A DNA stretch of 64,000 bases, taken from contig JAWZYV010012394.1 of NCBI GenBank assembly GCA_038373885.1, positions 124,001-188,000 on the forward strand, written 5' to 3'. The notes beneath the pieces are model-generated. The model saw nothing but the letters and a program-made list of their open reading frames with translations, made no database searches and was not told where the DNA came from. Each line of letters opens with the position of its first letter. The stretch's first letter is position 1. Positions 22,110 to 33,590 of this stretch are shown here, piece after piece. The DNA comes from Cheiracanthium punctorium (lineage: Eukaryota > Arthropoda > Arachnida > Araneae > Cheiracanthiidae). The position numbers were made by a program, and so were the translations under genes.

Positions 22110-23032
22110 GGTCTGGCATTATACCGAAGGTAATTTATAAAAGGTTTATTTTTGACGAAGTCATTGAGGACTTTGCAAATAAGATAGCAAGAAAAATACA
22201 AATGTAAAATTTATGCAGCAAAATCTCGAAAAATTATTTTTATTGAACAAATTTTTAACTTCACAGAATAACTTGAATTCTTATTTTTTAAAAGTATGAT
22301 TTGAAAATTTATTTCCCTTTTGCTGTTATTGAATTATTATTTTAGATTTGCTGAGTTAAACATTTTGGTGTTGATTCCTTCCTAATCCGCTTTGTTAAAA
22401 ACATCACGAAATTATATAAAATATTTAATTCTCATGCATTTTAACTATAAACTATATTTTAAAAAACGATAAATTGTCTCCCCGCCTTCGATCAAGTCAA
22501 TATTTAGTAAGTGTGATAAAACTTAATCGAAATTTCACTAATAAAAATTTCCCAACATAATCTTGCAGTATCGAGATTTATGGGTGATTTTAAAATATCG
22601 AATGTATCCTGTATTTATCACCATTGTTATAATTTCATTAGCGATAATTAAAACGTCGTATTTAAAGGTTTTCTTGCTAAATTTACTAAACTGTTTATGT
22701 GCTGTAGTATTGATTCAAAAATTCTCGATCATTAACTAGTTTCAGAATTTTAATATTGTTTTCAGTTATATATCCTAGCCACTTATATTTTTTTATGTTC
22801 CTAATCAAAACTTAAGCATTTTTTCTGAAAGAAATGAAGGCTATCGAAAAAACATATTTATATACTATTGATTTTTAATTATAATGTTTAATATAATCTG
22901 CAAAATTTACTTTTTTATCAAAAACAAGTTATCTAATTTGTAATATTGTAATTACGGTCAATCAAATATAGTTTTCATCATGGTAAATTTCTGTAAACAG
23001 TTTTTTTTTAAATTTCACTGTACAATTATATG
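22110..23032. other. Non-coding body of the 5.4-kb hAT-type element
   Basis: AT-rich, with no gene or repeat structure I can support. Confidence 0.5.
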
Positions 23033-23034
23033 TA

Positions 23035-24937
23035 CAGCTGCGGAAAAAAAGGCCCACTTGATCTTTATTTCGCCGTCATTCGTCGTACAGCAAAGTTATA
23101 TATACCATTCATTTTCAAATAACGCATACTTTAATTTACTATTAATTTAATTTTCATAAAGGGACGTCTTCATATTTAATTCTGCATCAACTTCGTTTTT
23201 CTCAATGAAAACACTGTATTTTGACTTTATTAAACGAAAGAAAACCTTCAAATTACCCTAAATATTAATTTTAACTAATTTTATGCGATAATTTCCGGAG
23301 ATATTGTGAATTATTTTTTGCGCGTTTTTAAGGGACTTTCTACAAATTGAACAGCGCTATTTGTAGGTTCCGAACTTTTCGCCTTCCATTCATTTCGCTC
23401 GAGAGAGTTAAACCAAAATATTATTTTCAAGGAAAATATTGCTACCATCTCTCTTAAAGTTTTTTCTACTGAGAATATGAAGGGTAGAAAGTAGAATGTT
23501 TAGTCAGAGGTCCAAATGAACCGTGAATTCATAACTTCACTTGGCTCGTGCACATGACTTAAAGGAAAAATGCAAAACGACTACTCACGGTTTTGAAAAA
23601 TCTTCCTAATTTTGAAATTGTTGTTGAGTATTTCCCCTGATGGTTCTCTTAGACAGGTGAAATGTTAGCAGGAGTGAGAGGCTGTTCTCTGCTCTTCTGA
23701 CTGCAAGCACGAATGTTACCCAGCTACGGTCGAACTAGAAAATGGTTTCATGATTGAAAATTTATTTGTTTGAATTTCATGTAAAAAACGCAATTACGTT
23801 TTTGCTAAGCCAATATTATTACTACGTTTGTTATTTCACCTTCTTCATTTAATATTATTGTCTGCAATGTGCAATACTTTTATAAGACTTTTGGTGGTAT
23901 TTTAATTTATTGCCAGATGAAAATTTAGACAGAAAAACGTGAATTTGAATATTTGTTAGAATATGGGGAAGTCCAAAGACCTAATGTTTCCAATATTAAA
24001 AAAGGTCACATTCATGCCTGGAATGTTGAGGATGTTAGTTTTTCAGAAACAGGATGTTATATTAGAAGACTTATACATCCACTGCATGTAATTCTATACC
24101 TGGAAAATATTTTATTTGGGGGTATATGATAGCGGATGCAATAGTATACGCTTTATAGAATCACCATGAAACTGTAAAAACCTCTAATTTATATGCTTCA
24201 AACTTTGATTTTTTTTTAATACCGCTATCTTTTACTGTGTTTTTGCACAAAAGAAATCTAATTTACGCATATTTTAATCACTTTTCAAAAATTTGTCACT
24301 CAATAAATTTATATATGGTCCCTTAACTCATGAAAATAACACATTTTATTTAATATAAATTAAACTACTGAAAGTAAAAATTTGAAATTTTGCATAGCCA
24401 TGTAATATTACTTTCTGCATCTATTTCCATAGAAATTTGGCTAGATCGCTATTCATATTTTTTTAATATAATTTAATAATTCATAATTCACATTAATATT
24501 TTATTAAAAAACCATAATAATAGTGAATTATGTTTGGGTCGTTTAGTTAATAGTACGAATAAAAATCAGCTGCTTATTATCAATATTATATGAGATATGA
24601 ATTAAAGTATGAAAAAATATTTTAACATATGGGGAGGGGGATTTTGGAAGCTCTAGCTCATAACTCGCCCATTTTCAGTTCAAATTTATTGAAAATTGGT
24701 ATCCGGGGTTAAAATGAGCTAAATTTTTGAAAGATGAAGTGAAATCTAGGGGTTGCTATTGAGAAAAAAAAAAACGTTGGTGCGAATTTTAATATGTAGA
24801 TGGCCACTCGAGCAATTTTTATGAATATCAAATTAAAGTGTACTTCAATCGTAAATGATTGGTATCTGTAACTTGGCTGCACGACGAACGATGGCCGAAA
24901 AAAGTACAAGTGGACCTTTTTTTTTTTCCCGCAGCTG
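23035..24937. mobile_element. Tc1/mariner-like relic with long degenerate TIRs
   Basis: The ends CAGCTGCGGAAAAAAA (left) and its complement (right) are each bounded by TA. The inverted similarity continues for about 120 bp (CCACTTG, CGTTCGTCGT/CATTCGTCGT and ATACCA..CATTT blocks). At 1.9 kb it has the size of a mariner or Tc1 element. No transposase frame remains and none of the DD(D/E) signature is visible, so it is either a relic or a non-autonomous copy. Confidence 0.7.
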
Positions 24938-25117
24938 TACATGTTTGGTGAATGATGTTTTGATCATTCTAATTATATTGTATTTTAAATTCTCTATGAG
25001 AAAAATAATGTATTTCCTTATCATATAATCCAGAAATTAAAGTGTTTGCTTAATTAGATTTGTAAAAAAGCTTTAAATTTTTTAAAAATTTCTGTTCAAA
25101 CCTGCCCCATGAAATGT

Positions 25118-25217
25118 CCCAGCAAACACACACATGTTCTCTGAACGTCTATTAACGTTCAGAAAACGTCTTCTGAACGTTAATAGACGTTCAGAGAACC
25201 TGTGTGTGTTTGCTGGG
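25118..25217. repeat. 100-bp near-perfect palindromic MITE
   Basis: Two arms of 45 bp with a single mismatch flank a 10-bp loop. The termini are CCCAGCAAACACAC, which match the end of the 4.1-kb element at 13405-17514. The inner arm repeats ACGTTCAG/CTGAACGT. Flanks share only GT. Confidence 0.88.
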
Positions 25218-25589
25218 GTGGTATTTTGAACAAGCTAGGGCCACATTTTAACAAATACAAAAATATACGAAAATTTAAATTCTTTTTATAATCAAAAATC
25301 GCATATATTTAAGAAATTCAGTGTCACAAGAATAAATTAAATAGTTACATTTAAGTGAATTTCTTAAAATTCATTATTTAAAGAAATTAATACCCGTCAA
25401 TATTGACATCAACGTTCGTTGTTAAGACAGCATTGTTTAGACAGTCTTGTAAATATTTCTGGTATATATTTCACAATATGCTTGGGATCCACAAAACTGA
25501 TCTCTGATACCTCAGAAAAATGAGTTATTTTCTTTTTGTTACATAGCAACTTAACATTAAACTCCTTTTTATAGTGCAAGTCTGAAAAT

Positions 25590-25592
<3 letters not shown>
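25218..25592. other. Non-coding stretch
   Basis: Nothing recognised. Confidence 0.5.

Positions 25593-25622
<30 letters not shown>
25593..25622 (+). repeat. Poly-T tract of 30 bases
   Basis: Homopolymer run. It may be the tail of a minus-strand retroposon, but no body was identified. Confidence 0.95.
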
Positions 25623-25623
<1 letters not shown>

Positions 25624-25774
25624 TAAAATTAAACTAAGTGAAGCTACTTATATGCAGTTATTCTAAAACAAGAATTTACTTCTCGATCCTTTGAGTCTCA
25701 ATTCGAACATCTTCAAAGCATTTTCAACGATACTTCAACTTTTTTGTTAATTATTGGTTGATGACTAAAGTGAA

Positions 25775-25945
25775 AAGGTTCGTGGATTTCTGACCTATTA
25801 CGCGGCTATCGATTTAACGGTCAGGCGTTTTGGGCGGTTTTCTCTAGATGTGAATACGCTCTAGAATGCCTTAAAAAGTCTTCTGCTCAAGGAATTCCTC
25901 CCTTAACAGATAGCTCTAGTGTGCTTTGCTCTAACAAAATATCAA
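25775..25945 (+). mobile_element. 5'-truncated SINE, subfamily 1
   Basis: Contains GCGGCTATCGATTTAACGG, GGGCGGTTTTCTCTAGATG and CTGCTCAAGG, diverged from the family body. Confidence 0.65.
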
Positions 25946-26201
25946 CAAGATGAAATGTTCCAATCTATCATTCTTTTTCATAAACTGCAGATGTTTTAAT
26001 CTTCTTACATTCATCGTATAGCCGAGAGAGAACAGTATGCTGCTGCCGATAGTACTTAAAAAAAGTAATAACACCTTTCCCCTCATTCTGTACCGAATCT
26101 TACAGAAAAATTAGTCACCTTCTAACGCCTTAATCCTAGAATGTAAGGGGCGGCAAACAGAAGCTCCGCCCCGGGCGCCAATAACACTCGCTACGCCACT
26201 G

Positions 26202-28217
26202 TTTAAAGGGGTATGAAAACACCTTTGAAGAGGCGTGCAGCATTTTAAGAGAACTCTTTGTTGATGGCTTGCTCTCTGGGACTAAGAACATTACCAGGGC
26301 TTTATGTTTGAGTAAAGATACGATCTTCATACTCAACGAAGCCAGCATGAAATTACGTAAATGGGTCTCAAACTCTCCTGAACTAGTCGAACTATGGAAA
26401 CCAAAAAAAATTGAATGTCGTGACACATCTGATGAATCTGGTGTCATTTTGAAAGTTTTAGGTCTTATATGGGCAATATCAACGATACCTTAAAAATTGA
26501 TGTTTCCCAACTTGACAAGTTACGAACTCAGAGAGTAACTAAATGCATTATTTTAGCAGCTTGTGGCATGCTATTTGATCCCTTAGGGATTATGAATCCC
26601 TTCACAGTGAGGATTAAACTGTTAATGCAAACCATGTGGAAAAGGGGTATAGAGTGGGATGACAGTGATCCGTTTAACACAGAATGCATGTTCAAGGAAT
26701 GGGTAAAAGAAGTTGAACAAATAAAATGTTTTAAAATTCCAAGGTTGTATTCTAGTGAAATCGATTAGAAACCAATCCCGCAGACAAACTCACCAGGGGA
26801 ATAAGTGCGCAAACCCTAGTGAATGATCAAGTCTGGTTCCACGGTCCTCCATGGCTTTTGGAGTATGATTACCCATGTATTGACAATAACAGTTCTCAAA
26901 ATAACTTTGACTTGCATTGTGTAGAAGAAGAAAGACGAAAGATAGCAGTGACTTCGTCAACGAAGTTGAAGTCTGCCAACGCATACTGGATCTTGAGAAT
27001 TTTAGTGACTTAGATAAGGTTCTCAGGATCACCAGTTATGTGCAACGATTCATCAAAAATTGTAGAACACCCTCCGAACGACAAACCGGAAGTATAACGA
27101 CGAGCGAATTAACTGACGCAGAATAATATTGGATTCAAGTTGTACAACGAAATGAGTTTCAGAACGAGTATGTTCAACTTAAAAACAATAGCCCAATCCA
27201 TAATAGTTCAAGGCTTTTTGCTCTAAATCCTATTTTAACCGCGGATGATTTGATAGCGCTAAAGGCAAGACTACAGGAACTCAGAATTTAATTTTCCATC
27301 TAAGCATCGGATCATTGTGCCCTACAAATCGCGATTTACAGATCTCTTAATAAGCAAAGAGCACAGAAACTTGGGTCATGCAGGTGTCTCCGACACGCTT
27401 ACCCAACCTAGGGAGCGTTTCTGGATTCTTCGTGGTAGGCAAGCAGTAAAAACGTGCTTGAATAAATGTCTCAAGTGTAAACGGTTCAACGTCAAGCATG
27501 GAGAACAAGTGGCGTCTCCGTTACCGGCCAACAGATCCAGCCAGGCCAACCCGTTTGAAATTGTTGGCATCGACTTCGCCGGTCCTTTGTACTCAAGGGA
27601 CAAAGACAAGAATTACATTGCCTTATTTACATGTGCTGTGACTCGTGTAGTGTATCTAGAAGTTGTCTCCAGCTATAGCACGGAACATTTTCTTCTAGCA
27701 TTCAGGCGATTCATTGCACGTCGAGGAATTTTTCGCATTGTGAACTCTGACAATGCACTAACATTCAAATGTGCCGAAGTCGAACTCAAGAAACTGTACA
27801 CAAACATCAGTGAATCCGAAGTTCAAAATTATTTTTGAAAAAAGGGCATAAAATAGCAGTACATAACTGAACGTGCTGCATAGTGGGGAGGATACTGGGA
27901 GAGAATGGTTCGGATTACAAAAAACGCTCTGAGAAAAATACTGGGAAGGGCGTTAGTTTCCTTTGAAGAATTGCAAACTATTTTGGCAGAAGTCGAAGCT
28001 ATAATAAATTCACGCCCATTAACGTATGTCTATAACGTACCTGACGAACCATTCCTTCTCCCACCCTACCAGGTAACAAAAATTTTGCAGAGGGTGTTGG
28101 TAAACGGGAATATTAATAAAAAGGTTTCTCTACAGGGAAAGAATACTAAACCATTTTTGGAAACGGTGGAGGGGTGAATGTCTTCGTCTCTTAAAAAGTG
28201 CAAATTTCTCCGAGGCC
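26202..28217 (+). pseudogene. BEL/Pao RT palm, A17-type region and integrase (broken)
   Basis: Pol continues after the third insertion. The RT catalytic box, usually YVDD, is FVDG (26257-26268), so the second Asp is lost. The segment to 26485 (SMKLRKWVSNSPELVELW) and, after a frameshift near 26470, CGMLFDPLGIMNPFTVRIKL match the Pao peptidase A17-type region. At about 26765 the text jumps to NPADKLTRG and GPPWLLE, so the RNase H is mostly deleted. More frameshifts follow. The integrase frame at 27317-27838 has the HHCC zinc module (HRNLGH, CLNKCLKC). The DDE core shows D86 (GIDFAGPL), D145 (SDNALTF) and a Glu at 27899-27901 (YWERM), but stops at 27836, 27854 and just before the Glu break the frame. 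The next part, AEVEAIINSRPLTY, is also conserved. It ends in the fourth insertion. Confidence 0.88.
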
Positions 28218-28250
28218 CAGGGGCGAGAGTGAATATGGGGGCCCTTTTAA

Positions 28251-28854
28251 CACTAGAACCGCGACGTTTCAGATATACCTAAAACCGCGGGATGGGTCAA
28301 ATTGACCCAACTTGCTGAATTCACGTTGCAATGCAACAATAATGCTATTTTTCAACGATAATGATATAAGTTCAATCTTAACATTCGTATTAAGTTTAAT
28401 ATTACATTAAACGTACAAAAATATTGTTACTATAATTCATATTAGAACCGAGTCGCTTGAGATAGATATACCTAAAACCGCCGTATGTCAAATTGACCCG
28501 ACTTGTAAAATTAACGTTGCAATGAAAATGACATAATGGTATGCTATTATACCATTTACTATGTTATTACCGTTCATTTTATGAATGATAATGAATGCCA
28601 TTTATTTAATTTGAACTTTGGATTCTAGACTCGTGGGAAATTTTTGGGTCAAAATGACCCATTCCGCGATATCAGGTATACATATTAAAAACAAAAAACA
28701 GATAAAAGTTACGAGCTTAAATTTTTTACAGATAATTAATAACATAAAGTTAGGAAAAGTCACGATTTTTTAAAAAATTCAGTTCGTAACTTTTTGAAAA
28801 AAGCGGAATCAAATATGGTTTTGGGTCAAAATGACCAATCCCGCGGTTCTAATG
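28251..28854. mobile_element. piggyBac-type MITE with TTAA-like flanks
   Basis: The left end TTAA-CACTAGAACCGCG and the right end, CATTAGAACCGCG on the other strand, form an inverted repeat. The left flank is TTAA; the right is TTAG. GGGTCAA..TTGACCC palindromes recur inside. The left end unit is repeated in tandem at about 28443 (ATTAGAACCGAG..., CCTAAAACCGC..., TCAAATTGACCC...). Confidence 0.75.
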
Positions 28855-29137
28855 TTAGTCTTGTATTTTAAGAACGGAAATAGGTTAGCACGTACATGCA
28901 TTTGTATGTAAGCAAAGACAGAAATTCATATATCAAAGACAGAATTAAACACTTTCAGTTAATAACAGATATGACATAATATAAGTATTTATTTTTTTAA
29001 AAATAATTAAAAAATCCGACCTCTATTTTAAATAAATAAATTTTCTACTTCTGAAAAATTCACTTTAAGAACACAATTTACAACAGGCAACATACAACAC
29101 TTAACCACTAAATAGAAGTCAGTGGTGTGGAAGCTAT

Positions 29138-29616
29138 TAGAGATGAGTTCGGGCTTATTTTTTGAAGCCCGAGCAATATTGTTTAAGCCAGAGCCCGAGC
29201 CCGAAATTTCAGCTAAAGATAAAAAAATCAATTACTTCATTGATAGAGTACAATAAATTTTGCCGTTTATGGAAATTAAAGAAAAATAGTTGCAAACTCT
29301 CAATGCACTTTCTAATTCTTTATATCCATGTTTATGAAATAATGTCGGATCTGATGACTAACTAAGTAATATAAGCCGCCGTTCTGAAATACTCAAAGAA
29401 CTTCACGCACCTTCTAGACGCCTGTGCCACAATTTTTTTTTATAAGTACTTTTATTTTCCTCATTAATCACTTTTTAAAATCTGTTTCAAGGAGTATGTT
29501 CATTAAAGAAGAAATTTTTCACGAGCCCGAGGCCGCCCGAGCCCGAACGCAGTTGTGAATTACAGAGCCCGAGCCCGATTCGGGCCCGGGCTCGGGCTGA
29601 GCTCGTCTCATCTCTA
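29138..29616. mobile_element. 479-bp hAT MITE with GAGCCCGA subterminal repeats
   Basis: Ends TAGAGATGAG and CTCATCTCTA. Exact 8-bp duplication GAAGCTAT at 29130-29137 and 29617-29624. Both sides carry clusters of GAGCCCGAGCCCGA in inverted orientation. Confidence 0.92.
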
Positions 29617-30065
29617 GAAGCTATAGCAAGGAAGGCGTGTGTCATTTATGACACTTGAAAAGAGGTGCAGATTTCAACTGCTAGATTGACCCAATAAAAG
29701 AAGCGTTTAACAAGTACGACCTCATCGTTGCAAGGACGTGACGACAGCTATTCTTCCTTCTATACCCATCGTTGCTTCCCGTATGCATACTTGAATACCT
29801 ATGATATAGCCCAACAAAAACGCTTTCTCGAAACAAGAGCATTGAAACATTCAGGTCTGGAAGCAACGATGAGAACAGAAGAGAGAATCGCTACCGTCGC
29901 CTCCTTTTAACGATTGGAGCAAACAGGTTAAAGTTAATAAGACACTACTTATTGTGACCTAACTTTTAGATAGCTTTTTCATTTGCTTAATCAATGACCA
30001 CAACCCAAATCATGAAACAAAGAATGGTCATTTACAAAAGAAGAGATCGGTGTCGTTCTTACTAA

Positions 30066-30418
30066 GAATAAATATATAGTTTAAAAAACCAAAAAACACG
30101 CTTTAGTTCTAAATTGAACTAACTAAAAGCAAGAAATAATTCTGAATATAAAAATAAATTAATGAACGAAAAATAGTATTATTGTGAAAAAAGCGTGGGG
30201 TGCTTTGTGCTATATTTTTTGTATCATTTTTGTACTAATCGCACCGATCGAATAGTCTCAAGAACTGATATATGGAGCACCCCACGCTTTTTTCACAATA
30301 ATATTATTTTTCGTTCATTATATTTATTTCTATATTCAGAATTATTTCTCGCTTTTTAGATAGTTCAATTTATCACTAAAGCGTGTTTTTTGGTTTTTTA
30401 AACTATATATTTATTTTT
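30066..30418. repeat. Foldback repeat, arms of about 140 bp
   Basis: 30066-30204 is inverted relative to 30275-30418, with few mismatches. The shared phrase AAGCGTGTTTTTTGGTTTTT occurs in the right arm and again, diverged, at 30444-30465. Confidence 0.8.
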
Positions 30419-30576
30419 CACTTTTTAGTTCGATTTGCTATAAAAGCGTGTTTTTTAGTTTTTTTTAAACTGTATGTATTTAAAATTTATTTTTAATTTT
30501 CGATATCTCTCATAAGACACTAAGGAGCACTAAGTTGGAAAGTACTACAAAGAGATAATTTATTTTCACTGTGCAC

Positions 30577-30734
30577 CAGTGGCGTAGCCAGGATTTTATT
30601 TCGGGTGGGCTGGGTATCAAATTTAAAGCTAAAGTTCAATTGTAAGCTAAATATCAAATTGTAAGCTAAGTAAAGGGTCCCATTTCGGGGGGGGAGCAGC
30701 CCCTGAGCCCCCCTTCCCTCTGGCTACGCCCCTG
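30577..30734. mobile_element. 158-bp hAT MITE
   Basis: Ends CAGTGGCGTAGCC and GGCTACGCCCCTG. Exact 8-bp duplication CTGTGCAC at 30569-30576 and 30735-30742. It contains a short internal repeat of AAATTGTAAGCTAAG-like words. Confidence 0.93.
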
Positions 30735-30902
30735 CTGTGCACCAAAGTATTAATCAACCTGCAGTTAAATGCTACCTTCCTCACTAAAAAGGAAAAATAG
30801 GTCTCTAATCAACAAATAAAAGCGTGTTAAAAAGAATGGCCTTAACATGTTCTTGTACTCAACTCTTCCATAATGTGATGGATGACGATATTTTGTAAAA
30901 AT

Positions 30903-30907
30903 AAAAA
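30903..30907 (-). terminator. RNA polymerase III T-run after tRNA-His
   Basis: On the minus strand a run of five T begins four bases after the end of the tRNA, with a second T5 just beyond (30897-30901). This is the usual Pol III stop. Confidence 0.75.
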
Positions 30908-30910
30908 TAT

Positions 30911-30982
30911 TGCCGTGACCAGGATTCGAACCTGGGTTATTGCGGCCACAACGCAATGTACTAACCACTATACGATCACGGC
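30911..30982 (-). tRNA. tRNA-His (GTG)
   Basis: A 72-nt cloverleaf on the minus strand. The acceptor stem GCCGTGA pairs perfectly with TCACGGC, with discriminator A. The anticodon stem TTGCG/CGCAA holds the loop TTGTGGC with anticodon GTG at 30949-30947. The T arm CCAGG-TTCGAAT-CCTGG is perfect. The A box (TCGTATAGTGG) and B box (GGTTCGAATCC) fit Pol III promoters. It has no intron and no encoded CCA. It closely resembles animal tRNA-His genes as I recall them. It lies among transposon remains in the 28218-35087 block, but shows no decay. Confidence 0.96.
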
Positions 30983-31080
30983 CACAGTAAAAAGGGTTTT
31001 CTTAAGATTGTAATGTTTGGAAGTGTTCTACTTTCAGTCAGGATAAGAAATGAGAAATTATTTAATCCTGGCGATCCTGA

Positions 31081-31429
31081 TCAGGATAATGAGATAAACT
31101 TATGAGATTATTGTATTGTCACCGGTTCTTGATAAATGTACAAAGTTTGAATTAAATCTGTCCGTTTAAAGTGGGTCAAAATCGAGTCTGAAGGAGTCGG
31201 TTACGAACATACATACAGGTGAAGCTAATAAAAGCGTGTTGAAATCAGGATAATGGAATAAACTTATCAAATTATTGTATTATCATCGATCCATGATAAA
31301 TCTACAAAGTTTAAATTAAATCTGACCGTTTAAAGTGGGTCAAAATCGAGTTCAAAGGAGTCGGTTACAAACATACAAGCATACAAACATACATACAGGT
31401 GAAGCTAATAAAAGCGTGTTAAAAAAAAA
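31081..31429 (+). repeat. Two-copy tandem repeat, period 164 bp, ending in A-rich tail
   Basis: TCAGGATAAT at 31081 and 31245 starts two units that share AAAGTTT, TTAAAGTGGGTCAAAATCGA, GGAGTCGGTTAC and ATACAGGTGAAGC. Each ends in TAATAAAAGCGTGTT and the second has a poly-A tail. This looks like the 3' end of a retroposon (RTE-like by recall) duplicated in tandem. Confidence 0.75.
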
Positions 31430-32549
31430 GAGTGCAATTTTGTTGCCTGCCATGGGCACTACTTTACCTGGGTATGCCATTGGGAGAAATATGAATTATA
31501 ATGGCTAAATAAATTTACTAAAACCCTCTGGAGAAAAAAACAACAAAAAAAACACTAGTAATATTCTATTAGTCTGAAAATTAATCTCTTAATATAATTT
31601 AAATTACTAAAAATTAAAACAGGAGCAACAAATGCTTATCTATTCGTCTTAAATTTTAGCAAGATGATACAACTGAATTGGTCATTCATTTACTCAGCTA
31701 AGAAAAGAGTAAAACACAAAAGAAATAAAACACTTGTTTTTAAAAAATTGTAATCGGATAATAGCAATATTTATTTGTTGCAAATTTTATTCATATTAAA
31801 ATTCTTTATTTACCAATAATAATATATTAGGAGTAAAATGTTTACTTAAACTATAAACCTCATACATTCTAATCTTCCATGACATTGCATGTAAAAGTAA
31901 ATGTACATTTCATTTTCATACTTTCGTGCTAAAATATTTATAAGTTATTAATATCAATTTTATTACCTAATTAATATTATGATTATATTAAGTTGTAGTG
32001 TTATGAGAGAAAAACAGTAATTAAATTCTAACAGCTTTTACTTTTCGGGTTGTAAAATATTGAAAGCCTGTACTTTATATTCCAACATATTAAAGAATGT
32101 TTTTTAATAAATACGTTTAGTATTAAATTTTCATATTTGAACACAATGTATTTTTGTTTATTCGAAACTGTAAAATTCAATAAATTATAACAGTAAATAA
32201 ACACATTACTATTACTTAAAAGTATGAGTTAGAAAGATTTAGAAATACTTTTTAAGTAATTTTAAACGAAAATTAATTTCATAAATAGATATCCCAAGGT
32301 TAGGCTTGAATAATTTTTTTAATAAATAAGTTTAGTACAAAAATTTTCATATTTGGACACAATTTATATTTGTTTATTCGAAATGATAAAATTTAATAAA
32401 TAATAGCATTAAATAAACATATTACTATTAATTAAAATAAAAGTATCAGATAGAAAATGTAGAAATATTGAAAAATTGAGACATGATTTATTGATACAAT
32501 AATATATTCTGTTTTTTTACATACAGTGCCATGTTATGTGAAGTATAAA
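31430..32549. other. AT-rich non-coding stretch
   Basis: No gene. A pair of similar phrases (TTTTTAATAAATA.GTTTAGTA...TTTTCATATTTG) at about 32100 and 32320 points to an old tandem duplication of about 220 bp. Confidence 0.5.
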
Positions 32550-32945
32550 ATACGAACTAACCTTTTAAGAATTCCACATTATGTTGCAAAGAATTTTCGT
32601 CTTCTGATATTGTATTTGTAGACGCTGAATTTTCTGCATTATGCACCGAGTCAGAGCATTCAGCTGAATTAATATTGTCGCTGGATATTTCTTCCGAAGG
32701 TATTAAAGTTTCATCTGAAGAGAACTATCTTCAAAATTATTTTCCTTAAAAAGTATTTCATTTGGAATCGGTTCATTTGAACCTGATGCAATAGGTCTCA
32801 CATCAAAAGAATCTCCACCTCTAATCCAACATGCCAAACTTTTCGCATATTTTGTTGCCTCTAATTTCAGCTCATACAGCTCTTTTACGCTTTTGAGAGA
32901 AACCCACTTGCACAAGTACTTTTCATATTGAACTAAATTATGCAT
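32550..32945 (-). pseudogene. Possible decayed coding exon, unknown protein
   Basis: On the minus strand an open frame starts at 32945 (MHNLVQYEKYLCKWVSLKSV). It reads for 80 residues with protein-like composition, then stops. In the next frame an acidic, Ser-rich stretch (SDETLIPSEEISSDNINSAE onwards) stays open for about 50 residues to AAAG|GTTAGT, which resembles a splice donor. One small indel would join the two. I do not recognise the family. It might be a fragment of a host gene or of a transposon gene. Confidence 0.3.
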
Positions 32946-33239
32946 AAGGAAGCTCTACAATGATTTAATCCTATGAAATAAACTGTTGAAGAATTAAAAA
33001 CACCGAACTTGCTTCCAAATTTTACTAAAAATTTAAGAAGTCAAAAAACACAAAACTACTCGAATTCAAAGTAATCTCTATTTGTTCGCAATGTTCGTCA
33101 GAATAAGCTGAGCTTCTAGACTGCACTTTCCTTCTGTTAAAATACTCGTCTAACTTTAAAAGGTCCACCTTTGCAGAGATGAGAGAAAATATCAAAGAAA
33201 AGCAGACATAACTCAATTTATGACAGAAATGGAAGTCTG

Positions 33240-33590
33240 TTCACCAGAAACATGCAGTCCTGGTCTGTACTGTTTCTACTAAACGATCTACAAATCTTGG
33301 AGTGGTCTCATTTCAAAGGACCGTGATACTGTTCTTAGGACAGTGACTGATTGCTTCGGAACAAAATTAAAGGAAGCTCTTTGCCCTTTTAAACCGCGTT
33401 AAATAGGCGGAAGAACACTGTGTGTTCCAGATCCATGGGATACATGCAATTTTCAGACCTTGTTAATTACATCTGAGTAGCCTTCAGCTGTGCACAGCAT
33501 GGGTGCCCAAAAGATAAGAATAATTTTAGTGAGGGCTCTTGTATTTGTGGGAAGGGACTCATCTCAGGCTTTGAAATATTTTTAAACGAA
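33240..33590 (+). pseudogene. Possible decayed coding fragment, unknown protein
   Basis: One forward frame keeps protein-like text for about 110 residues with only three stops: SKDRDTVLRTVTDCFGTKLK, then GGRTLCVPDPWDTCNFQTLL, then RIILVRALVFVGRDSSQALK. I do not recognise the family. It could be chance in a short window, but the low number of stops in AT-rich DNA is notable. Confidence 0.25.

Larger units (their letters stand above)
20809..26201. mobile_element. hAT-type element (5.4 kb with nested insertions) in Pao RT
   Basis: Perfect inverted ends CAGTGGCGTAGC and GCTACGCCACTG, and an exact 8-bp duplication TTTAAAGG at 20801-20808 and 26202-26209. GC-rich subterminal repeats (GCCCCGGGCG) lie near both ends. 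There is no transposase frame. The interior holds a SINE with its own target duplication, a mariner-like relic (23035-24937), a palindromic MITE, a poly-T tract and another SINE. Confidence 0.9.

Noticed and set aside
23963..24020. MGKSKDL-like start inside the mariner-like relic
   Set aside because: Resembles a Tc1 transposase start, but nothing downstream supports it.
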